This document shows, in pieces, positions 38,808 to 46,251 of a DNA stretch of 64,000 nt (its first letter is position 1; each line of letters starts with the position of its first letter). The translations under genes and the position numbers were made by a program. The notes under the pieces are model-generated. The model ran no database searches and was not told the origin of the DNA. It worked only from the letters and a program-made list of their open reading frames with translations. Source of the DNA: Mesoaciditoga sp. (lineage in GTDB: Bacteria; Thermotogota; Thermotogae; Mesoaciditogales; Mesoaciditogaceae); contig PNIW01000002.1 in the NCBI GenBank assembly GCA_002878315.1, positions 39,909-103,908 of the forward strand, read 5' to 3'.

Positions 38808-38835
38808 ATTATATCACAATCGAGTTTAGTTCAAA
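38808..38835 (-). promoter_or_regulatory. Promoter of the ATP-grasp/opine-DH/B12 operon
   Basis: Minus strand TTTGAA-N16-TATAAT followed by CCGGAGG SD and ATG at 38790. Confidence 0.6.
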
Positions 38836-38861
38836 TTTTGACAGTGTATATAGGAAAATGA

Positions 38862-38889
38862 AAAAAGAAGGCTTTCCTAAAGGAAAGCC
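38862..38889 (-). terminator. Intrinsic terminator of FN3 lipoprotein gene
   Basis: Minus strand GGCTTTCC-TTTA-GGAAAGCC followed by TTCTTTTTTC. Confidence 0.75.
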
Positions 38890-38993
38890 GCAGATAAAAA
38901 ATCAGAAAATTTTTTAAAGTGAAATTTATTTGTCAAGTTTGAAAAAATTTCATGTAAATATTCACGTATGAATTCTAAGAAAAATTGAATATC

Positions 38994-40607
38994 TTATTTT
39001 GGATACACGGGTAAAGCGGGCAAATTTATATCTCCTACATTATTCATACCCTTTGAAAGCGATACAGATGTCGAGTATGAAGTTATCCCGCTTGCCTCTA
39101 CCGTTAACGTGTAATTGCCTGCTTGAACTGCAGATATCGTAAATCTCCCGTTCGGCATCGTGTAAGTCTCGGCAACCACAGTCGATGAATTGCTCAAAGA
39201 AACCGTAGCCATGGAAACTGGCTCTGAATTGTACATTACCGACCCCATCACCGACGCCCTCATATTTCCGTTTACCATGTGTATTACAGGCTTGAATAAG
39301 TATCCTTGTCCTGTGTATTCGACTGATTGCGAAATGTCAAAGTCAAGATAAACTCCGGCAGATTCCATGGCGTTTATGTTATTCATATTCATGTATATCG
39401 TTGAACTCGGTATATTCAAAGAATAAGAGTTGCCATTCACAACTATTGTCGCCGAGGATATCTCAAACCTTATCTGCGTAACCATGGCAGATGCGGGAAG
39501 CGTTATACCGGTGAATTTAATCGAAGTCCCTACAAGGGTTGTCAGATCATATGTACCGCTTGCTGGAGATGTGTACCATGTCGATGTGCCCGAGAATGTC
39601 GCATGGACCGAGAATCCATTTAGCGTGACGTACAGATGCTGGATCAAAGATGGCGATACTGGCTTGTCTCCTATGTATACTGGAAAAGATGTCATTTGAA
39701 CGTATGATTCCGTTGTTGCAGTTACAGTTTCAGATGTGGCACGCCCAGATGGATTTATTGCGACTATGAAATAACTGTAAGAGGTTGAAGGCTTAAGATT
39801 TGTTATTGTGTAAGAGGTAGCATTCCCGCTTAATGTAGTGAGCAATGCGGATGGCGGATTGTAAATGTATATCTTAGAGGCATTTTGAGTTTGAAATCCC
39901 AAAGTTATCGTGTTTGTCGAAACATATGTCACTCCAAAACTTTTTATGACGGGAAGAGCCGGCACTACCGACGGTGTGTATGAAAGCGTTGTTGCATTTA
40001 CGGTATTGGATGTTGCACGCCCTGATGCGTTTGTTGCGACAACGAAAAACTTATACACCGTCGATGGGACCAAATTATTTACAGTGTAAGATGTCGATGA
40101 TCCTGACAGGTGGGCGTATTGACTGAATACCGTAGATGTTGATCCATAAAGCGTTATTGCAGATGCATTTTCTGATTCGGTCCAGCCCAACGCGACCGAA
40201 CTAGTGGAAACACCGGTGACGCTCAAAAATGGTCTGGATGGAAATGCTTTAACGGTTGTAAATGACCATGTGTCGCTTGTGGCTACCTGACTGTTTGCCA
40301 TGGATACGACCTTCCAGTAATAAGTCGTGTTATAACTTAGATTGTTAACTACAAAGGATGTTTGTTCTGTAGAAGCAACATATTCCGTCTTCGATGCATT
40401 TTGGCCTATGAATACCTCGTACGTTGTCTGGGCTACATTCGAAGGTTTCCATGTAAGAGTCGCTGTCGTCGAGACATTCGTCGCGCCATTGGCAGGTGAA
40501 AGAAGTTGAGGCTTTGTAAGAGCCGGCCTTAAGAGAAAACAACTCGATAGCACGAGAACTATAAGGATAACTGAGAAAATAAAAGCCAAATACTTGTACT
40601 TGTTCAT
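38994..40607 (-). CDS. Secreted lipoprotein with fibronectin type III repeats, DUF4382-like domain and C-terminal carboxypeptidase-regulatory-like domain
   Basis: Lipobox-like LVLSSCF; three FN3-like units (SYNTTYYWKV, VPSTVYKFFVVATNASGRAT, KPSTSYSYFIVAINPSGRAT); C-terminal NGRFTISAVQAGNYTLTVEA. Confidence 0.75.
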   Translation of the reverse strand: MNKYKYLAFIFSVILIVLVLSSCFLLRPALTKPQLLSPANGATNVSTTATLTWKPSNVAQTTYEVFIGQNASKTEYVASTEQTSFVVNNLSYNTTYYWKVVSMANSQVATSDTWSFTTVKAFPSRPFLSVTGVSTSSVALGWTESENASAITLYGSTSTVFSQYAHLSGSSTSYTVNNLVPSTVYKFFVVATNASGRATSNTVNATTLSYTPSVVPALPVIKSFGVTYVSTNTITLGFQTQNASKIYIYNPPSALLTTLSGNATSYTITNLKPSTSYSYFIVAINPSGRATSETVTATTESYVQMTSFPVYIGDKPVSPSLIQHLYVTLNGFSVHATFSGTSTWYTSPASGTYDLTTLVGTSIKFTGITLPASAMVTQIRFEISSATIVVNGNSYSLNIPSSTIYMNMNNINAMESAGVYLDFDISQSVEYTGQGYLFKPVIHMVNGNMRASVMGSVMYNSEPVSMATVSLSNSSTVVAETYTMPNGRFTISAVQAGNYTLTVEASGITSYSTSVSLSKGMNNVGDINLPALPVYPK

Positions 40608-40635
40608 CTAAACTCTCCTTTCGAAAGATAAAAAA

Positions 40636-40664
40636 ATTATATCCTTCAATATGGATTTTGTCAA
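40636..40664 (-). promoter_or_regulatory. Consensus sigma70 promoter for FN3 lipoprotein gene
   Basis: Minus strand perfect TTGACA-N17-TATAAT. Confidence 0.8.
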
Positions 40665-40696
40665 TTTGACTTAAAGCCAGAATAATTAGGCGCTCT

Positions 40697-41407
40697 TTAT
40701 CTTATCGGCAACTTTTTTCCAGTGATTACATAAGTTATCCCAAAATTCAACGAATTGTATCTGACATCTGCAAACCCGCTTTTTTCCAAAATGACTTTGA
40801 ATTTTTCAAAATCAAAATGTTCTATGCTTGATATAAGCCATTCATAAGATTCTCTGTCTATAAAATATCCCCAAAAGCGAATTACTTGAAAGTAGAATTT
40901 GAAAAACGCGCGTTGATATTCTTTCTTTGGCAAAGCCATATCCATTATGACAAAAAAGCCTCCATCTTTGAGAACTCTCATTAATTCATTTGAAAACTTT
41001 TTGAGATCATCGAAATTTCTTGTTCCGAATCCTGCGCTCACGATGTCGAAAAAATTATCGGGATAAGGCATCTTCAAAGCGTCGCCCAACATCAAATTTA
41101 TTTTTCTATCCCCGAATTTTTTCTTTGCTATCTCTATCATTTGTTCATTCATGTCTATGGCATACAGATCGATCTTTTTATTTGAACGTTCGGCCAGATC
41201 GTAAATTGCAATTGCCAGATCTCCCGTGCCTGTTGCCACATCCAAAATTTTTGCATCCTCACTTGTATTTTTGATCACCTTTTCGGCTGCCTTTTTTCTC
41301 CATCTCACATCAATTCCAAAACTCATGATTCTGTTCATTGCGTCATAATTCTTGTGTATTTTCGAAAAAATAGAATTTATTCTTTGATTTTGGGTAACCT
41401 TAGCCAT
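40697..41407 (-). CDS. UbiE/MenG-family class I SAM methyltransferase
   Basis: QRINSIFSKIHKNYDAMNRIMSFGIDVRWRKKAAEKV; ILDVATGTGDLAIAI; start refined to MAKVTQ because upstream ORF extension overlaps another small ORF. Confidence 0.85.
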   Translation of the reverse strand: MAKVTQNQRINSIFSKIHKNYDAMNRIMSFGIDVRWRKKAAEKVIKNTSEDAKILDVATGTGDLAIAIYDLAERSNKKIDLYAIDMNEQMIEIAKKKFGDRKINLMLGDALKMPYPDNFFDIVSAGFGTRNFDDLKKFSNELMRVLKDGGFFVIMDMALPKKEYQRAFFKFYFQVIRFWGYFIDRESYEWLISSIEHFDFEKFKVILEKSGFADVRYNSLNFGITYVITGKKLPIR

Positions 41408-41523
41408 GCGGCAAAGAAAAAACCTCCTATAACGATCACCCACGCAATCAGATCGGGAATTGACAAATTGAAAATTCCGAAGATCAAATGAGGCACGGCT
41501 TGCAGTTGTTGGGTTGGCAACAT
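41377..41523 (-). CDS. 48-aa single-TM small membrane protein (below ORF-track length cutoff)
   Basis: AGGAGGG SD then ATG; MLPTQQLQAVPHLIFGIFNLSIPDLIAWVIVIGGFFFAAWLRLPKIKE*; overlaps the ubiE-like start by about 30 nt. Confidence 0.65.
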   Translation of the reverse strand: MLPTQQLQAVPHLIFGIFNLSIPDLIAWVIVIGGFFFAAWLRLPKIKE

Positions 41524-41603
41524 TGTAATCCCTCCTCTCAAATTCTTTTCCGATCAATGGTGTGATATTTCAAGTTCAGTGGCAATTGCTTATTTTTGTT
41601 CTC

Positions 41604-41774
41604 TCATTTCTTCGTAAAAAATTTCGATCTCGATTGGGCCTCGACAGAATATTTTGTGATTTCCACGTTACAACTTCCATTGTGAGTGGAACACCATTCG
41701 TAACATTGCTTTGCGAGAGATTCATCTTTGTAATGCAGGCCGCATATATCGCATTTGAACAATTTCTCTTCCAT
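41604..41774 (-). CDS. Small Cys-rich putative metal-binding protein
   Basis: MEEKLFKCDICGLHYKDESLAKQCYEWCSTHNGSCNVEITKYSVE; CxxCxxH + C...C; start refined inside the 67-aa ORF. Confidence 0.6.
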   Translation of the reverse strand: MEEKLFKCDICGLHYKDESLAKQCYEWCSTHNGSCNVEITKYSVEAQSRSKFFTKK

Positions 41775-41861
41775 GAAAATCATCTCCTTTAAATTATCTA
41801 AAATCACTTCAAAAGTCAGTCCATGAAACCTTCATAGCACAGTCTGGGAAGCGGATCTGTT

Positions 41862-41940
41862 TTCAATTGTCAATTGAAATTTGTCAATTTTCAATTCTAC
41901 ATGCTACAAGCCACGTGCTACGTGCCATTATGGGCACCTG
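41862..41940. repeat. Intergenic AT-rich repeat unit (copy B of a dispersed repeat)
   Basis: caattgtcaattgaaatttgtcaattttcaattctacatgctac... resembles reverse complement of 7328-7392. Confidence 0.5.
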
Positions 41941-41954
41941 CCAGATCAAAGGTT

Positions 41955-42248
41955 TCAGTTATTCGTTAAATCTTTGAGCATTCTTTCGTACTCCTCTTTT
42001 GTGATCTCTCCACGGGCGTATCTCATCTTAAGTACAAAAACAGCATCGTCGTAATTATTTCGGTAATAGTGACTTCGGTAGGTGCGATAGGTCCGATAAG
42101 GACGGTGTCCCATTGTAGACCACCTTACGATCATGATTATACCCCAGATTAAAAAGAGAAATCCTAAGATGCCTATTATCATCATAAGCCATCCTCCGCC
42201 CCAGCCATACCCACCCCAGCCATAAGGACTGCCATACCACCACATCAT
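41955..42248 (-). CDS. SHOCT-domain membrane protein
   Basis: Gly/Trp/Tyr-rich N-terminus, TM, C-terminal VLKMRYARGEITKEEYERMLKDL. Confidence 0.85.
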   Translation of the reverse strand: MMWWYGSPYGWGGYGWGGGWLMMIIGILGFLFLIWGIIMIVRWSTMGHRPYRTYRTYRSHYYRNNYDDAVFVLKMRYARGEITKEEYERMLKDLTNN

Positions 42249-42252
42249 ATTT

Positions 42253-42489
42253 TCACTTCCCTTCTTCTAAAATTTCGTTTATTTCATTTATCTCTTCTAT
42301 TTTTGAATTTAAAACCTCCATGGCCTTTTTCACGTCTAAATGCTTTTCCTGTGCAAAATCTTTGAGAGTTTGCATCTTCGCACAGCATGTATTGAAACCA
42401 AGTTTTAAAAGTTCCGGCTGCATAGATGAGTCTTTATCGAGTATTTCTTTTATTGTCGTGTTTTCGTTGACTAAATCTATTTTTTTCAT
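42253..42489 (-). CDS. DUF1858/ScdA-N-like small domain protein
   Basis: MKKIDLVNENTTIKEILDKDSSMQPELLKLGFNTCCAKMQTLKDFAQEK; AAAGGAG SD before refined ATG. Confidence 0.75.
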   Translation of the reverse strand: MKKIDLVNENTTIKEILDKDSSMQPELLKLGFNTCCAKMQTLKDFAQEKHLDVKKAMEVLNSKIEEINEINEILEEGK

Positions 42490-42500
42490 GATATCTCCTT

Positions 42501-42887
42501 TCATATTTCAGAGAGTTTTAACGCTATTTCTCCAAGTACACCGCTTACTTCTTTGAAAATTGACTTCAACCTTTCGTCGCCTACCTCTATTGTTTTTGGA
42601 TCAAGGTATGTGACGTGGTAACCGTCGGACTCTTCGAAGATTCCAATTTTACACGGCAAGTTTATTCCTTCTATGGGAGAGAGCGCCAGAATTTCATGGG
42701 CTTTCGGTGCGTTGCATACATCAAAGACTATCGCGTGCTTGTCGAGATTTTTACCCTTCGACTTTAAAATCGCATTAAAATCATACTCGGCAAGCACGGC
42801 AAAATTTTGAGAACTTACAAGATCTTTTAAGTTGCTTTTTGCGATTTCAAAATCTTTAATTTTTATCTTTTTTTCAAAAATTTTCAT
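42501..42887 (-). CDS. DUF302 family protein
   Basis: 128 aa; NFAVLAEYDFNAILKSKG...VFDVCNAPKAHEILALSPIEGINLPCKIGIFEE. Confidence 0.85.
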   Translation of the reverse strand: MKIFEKKIKIKDFEIAKSNLKDLVSSQNFAVLAEYDFNAILKSKGKNLDKHAIVFDVCNAPKAHEILALSPIEGINLPCKIGIFEESDGYHVTYLDPKTIEVGDERLKSIFKEVSGVLGEIALKLSEI

Positions 42888-42898
42888 TTTATCCTCCT

Positions 42899-43198
42899 TT
42901 ATAAGGATTTTTCGAGGTATTTCATAAGCGTTTCTAATTCCTTCAATTTTTCGTCAACGTCTCCATTTTTGATGGCATCCTTAACGCACGTTTCTATATG
43001 TTTGTTTATAACTGATGTGTTAGCTTTTTTTAAAAGCGCTATTATCGCAAGCAACTGTGTAGAGATGTCAACGCAGTATCTATCATCTTCTATCATCTTT
43101 ATAACCGCGTCGATATGCCCTCTTGCGGTTTTTAAAAGTTTCAATGCCTCTTCATGTTTTAACTGATGATCGGTCATGTGAACATGAAATTCTTCCAT
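42899..43198 (-). CDS. csoR: Copper-sensing CsoR-family repressor
   Basis: LLKTARGHIDAVIKMIEDDRYCVDISTQLLAIIALLKKANTSVINKHIETCVKDA; C-H-C Cu(I) ligands. Confidence 0.9.
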   Translation of the reverse strand: MEEFHVHMTDHQLKHEEALKLLKTARGHIDAVIKMIEDDRYCVDISTQLLAIIALLKKANTSVINKHIETCVKDAIKNGDVDEKLKELETLMKYLEKSL

Positions 43199-43204
43199 TT
43201 TAGA

Positions 43205-43408
43205 TCACTCTATCTTTACAAGCGTGTATCCGGCCTCTTCTATTGCTTTTTTGAAAGTATCAAAAGAGATCTCTCTTTTTGTCTCCACCTCTGCCGTTCC
43301 TTTGTTGAGATCTACCTCGGCTCTTTTGACTCCTTTTATACCCTTTAAAGCCTCTTCAACGTGCATCTTGCAGTGCTCGCAAGTCATACCTTCAACGTAC
43401 AACCTCAT
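43205..43408 (-). CDS. copZ: HMA-domain copper chaperone CopZ-like
   Basis: VEGMTCEHCKMHVEEALKGIKGVKRAEVDL. Confidence 0.92.
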   Translation of the reverse strand: MRLYVEGMTCEHCKMHVEEALKGIKGVKRAEVDLNKGTAEVETKREISFDTFKKAIEEAGYTLVKIE

Positions 43409-45624
43409 ATCTTAACATCTCCTTTCAATTTTATACCTTTGAGCCTTAAAGAATTAGTGACAACCGTTACTGAAGAAAAAGCCATTGCCAAAGCCGCTAT
43501 CATTGGATTTAAAGATATGCCAAAAGGCATGTATAAAATTCCGGCCGCTATAGGTATTCCTATTATATTGTAAAAGAATGCCCAAAATAGATTTTCTTTG
43601 ATATTTTTTATGGTTGCATTTGAAAGTTCTATCGCCTTGATAATGTCTTCCAAATCATTTTTCATGAGAACGATGTCAGCACTCTCCATCGCTATATCTG
43701 TTCCCGACGATACAGCGATTCCAACGTCTGCCTTTGCAAGGGCCACTGAATCGTTTATTCCATCTCCAATCATCGCGACTTTGACATTGTTTGACTTAAG
43801 TTGTTCGATTATTTGTGCCTTTTTATCGGGCAAAACTTCCGCAAAGAAATCGTCTACGTCCACCTGTTTTGCTATAACCTGCGCAGTTTTCAGATTGTCT
43901 CCTGTAAGCATGTAAACCTTCCCAATTTGTTTCAATTTTTGGACAGTTTTGATGGCCGTTGGGTTTATTTCATCGGAAAGCACTATAAAACCTATGATTT
44001 TCCCGTCATATTCTACAAAGACAGGTGTTTCTCCGTCTTTTATTGAAAGTTCATCTTTATATTCTATGAATTTCGCACTTCCCATTCTTACCCTTTTCCC
44101 GTTTATGATTCCGGTAATGCCTCTTCCCGCTATGGCCTGAAATTCTTCCACTTCAAAAAGCGTCGATTTATATTCGCGGGCTATGGTTTTATCCAGAGGA
44201 TGAGAACTTTTGGAAGCCATCGATGCGGCGATTTTAAATAGTTCATCTTTGTCATAATTTATGGGCATGACATCCACAACTTTGGGACGTCCATATGTAA
44301 TTGTACCAGTTTTGTCGAAGACGAATATCCTTACTTTCCGCAAAGTTTCAAGCGCTTCTCCACTTTTGAACAGCACCCCGTTTTCAGCAGCCTTTCCGCT
44401 GCCAACCATTATTGCCGTCGGCGTTGCAAGTCCAAGGGCACAAGGGCATGCTATGACAAGCACAGCTATGCTCATTGTGAGTGCAAAGACGAAACCAAAG
44501 CCAAGTAAGATCCACACGATAAATGTCAGTACTGCTATACCTATGACTATCGGAACAAAGTATCCGCTTACAACATCGGCAAGTCGTGCAATAGGCGCCT
44601 TTGAAGATTGAGCATCGCGGATCAACTTTATTATCTTTGCAATAACGGTATCTTTTCCTACCCTTTCGGCTTTCATTTCTATTGTTCCATCTAAATTTAT
44701 ACTTCCTGCCGAAACGTGTGTTCCACTCGATGCGTCTATGGGTATAGGTTCTCCTGTGAGCATGGATTGATCTATTGATGCGTTGCCGGATATAACAGTT
44801 CCATCAACTGGAATTGTCATGCCTGCCTTTACGATCAAAATATCACCAACTTTAACTTCTTCGACAGGCACTTCTTTTTGAGAATTTGCAATCTTTAAGA
44901 TAGCCGTTTTGGGTTTCAGATTCATTAATTTTTTGATCGCCGTCGATGTCTTAGATTTTGAAAGATTTTCGAAATACTTTCCCAGAGAAATGAGTGCGAT
45001 AATAACTCCGGCGGTGTCAAAATAAAGACCAGAAACGTACTGAGAATGGCCTAAAATTATCTCAACTGTTGAAAACAAACTGTAAATTACCGCCGCTCCC
45101 GTGCCGAGGCCTACCAATGTATCCATGTTGGGTTCCCCTTTGAAAAGTAAAGGAATGCCCTTTATGTAGAAATTCCTTCCGAAGATGATTATAGGTATGA
45201 CAAGCAATATCTGAACAAGCGCAAAATTCAAAGGAGAAAGATCTGGAGAAATTATGGCGGGCAATGTAAGTCCAAAGATGTGAGCCATCGAGATAAACGA
45301 CAAAGGTACTGCAAATATGGAAGAGAAGATAAACCTGTTTCTGAAAGTGCGAACTGTTTTTTTGCGTTTTATCTCGTCGCGATCGTAATCGTCGTCTGAA
45401 ATAAGCATCGCGTCGTAACCGGCTTTTTTGACACTTTTTTCCATATCTTTCACTTTTACAACTGACGGATCGAATTTCACAACGGCCTTTTCATCCATAA
45501 GGTTTACGGACACAAAAGAGACTCCTTCAAGTTTAGATATGGATTTTTCGACTGCTTTAACGCAAGAGGCGCAGGTCATTCCTTCTATGTCTAATTTTAT
45601 CTCTTTTATTTCTTTTTCCTGCAT
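43405..45624 (-). CDS. copA: Copper-translocating P1B-type ATPase
   Basis: N-terminal HMA GMTCASC; CPC motif VIACPCALGLATP; DKTGTITYG; GDGINDSVALA. Confidence 0.95.
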   Translation of the reverse strand: MQEKEIKEIKLDIEGMTCASCVKAVEKSISKLEGVSFVSVNLMDEKAVVKFDPSVVKVKDMEKSVKKAGYDAMLISDDDYDRDEIKRKKTVRTFRNRFIFSSIFAVPLSFISMAHIFGLTLPAIISPDLSPLNFALVQILLVIPIIIFGRNFYIKGIPLLFKGEPNMDTLVGLGTGAAVIYSLFSTVEIILGHSQYVSGLYFDTAGVIIALISLGKYFENLSKSKTSTAIKKLMNLKPKTAILKIANSQKEVPVEEVKVGDILIVKAGMTIPVDGTVISGNASIDQSMLTGEPIPIDASSGTHVSAGSINLDGTIEMKAERVGKDTVIAKIIKLIRDAQSSKAPIARLADVVSGYFVPIVIGIAVLTFIVWILLGFGFVFALTMSIAVLVIACPCALGLATPTAIMVGSGKAAENGVLFKSGEALETLRKVRIFVFDKTGTITYGRPKVVDVMPINYDKDELFKIAASMASKSSHPLDKTIAREYKSTLFEVEEFQAIAGRGITGIINGKRVRMGSAKFIEYKDELSIKDGETPVFVEYDGKIIGFIVLSDEINPTAIKTVQKLKQIGKVYMLTGDNLKTAQVIAKQVDVDDFFAEVLPDKKAQIIEQLKSNNVKVAMIGDGINDSVALAKADVGIAVSSGTDIAMESADIVLMKNDLEDIIKAIELSNATIKNIKENLFWAFFYNIIGIPIAAGILYMPFGISLNPMIAALAMAFSSVTVVTNSLRLKGIKLKGDVKI

Positions 45625-45649
45625 ATCTCACATACCTCCAGAATCTCTT

Positions 45650-45672
45650 TACCCACCCCATGGGGGGGAGGA
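45650..45672. promoter_or_regulatory. Candidate CsoR operator upstream of copA
   Basis: tacccaccccatgggggggagga: G/C-tract inverted repeat centred on AT, resembling CsoR operator architecture. Confidence 0.45.
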
Positions 45673-45825
45673 TCAATTTCATTGAAGAATATATTTGTTT
45701 CTTTTGGACAAAGAAAAGAATAATTATTTGTTAACTCATCTTTTGCTCTAAACTTGCAGATCCGGTATCATGTTTTTAGAGATTTTAGAGATATTTTTGT
45801 ATAATATGAAAAAGGGGATGATCTT

Positions 45826-46251
45826 ATGAAATGGGTAACAAGATCTCACGTTCATGTTGACAGAGTTGCTTGTCCATGGCTTATAAAAAGATTCGTCGAT
45901 AATCAGGCCGAATTCATTTTTGTAACAAAATCATTGGTGATGGAAATAGCGAAAAAAGAAAATGCAATTCCTTTCGATGTTGAAGGAGTTGAACTCGGTC
46001 ATAAGGATGGCCATTGTTCTTTTGTCTCTATTCTCGAAAAATACAATATTACAGATCCCGCTTTGCAAAAGATGGGAGAAATTGTAAATGCGGCCGATAC
46101 GAGGCGTCTTGAGGAAAATCCCTATGCTGCCGGCCTTGAAATTTTGGCAAGCGGATTTTCTCTTATGTATCCTGATGATGTCAGAAATCTTGAGGAACAG
46201 TTCAAAGTCTACGATGCACTCTACGCCGCCATAAAGGTAAGATTCAAATGA
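45826..46251 (+). CDS. ChrB C-terminal-domain (chromate-resistance) family protein
   Basis: KWVTRSHVHVDRVACPWLIKRFVDNQAEFIFV; MGEIVNAADTRR. Confidence 0.85.
   Translation: MKWVTRSHVHVDRVACPWLIKRFVDNQAEFIFVTKSLVMEIAKKENAIPFDVEGVELGHKDGHCSFVSILEKYNITDPALQKMGEIVNAADTRRLEENPYAAGLEILASGFSLMYPDDVRNLEEQFKVYDALYAAIKVRFK

Noticed and set aside
41408-41557. N-terminal extension of the ubiE-like ORF (MIGKEFERRDYNVANP...)
   Set aside because: Lies in a different frame over a better-supported 48-aa ORF with a strong SD; homology begins at MAKVTQNQRINS.
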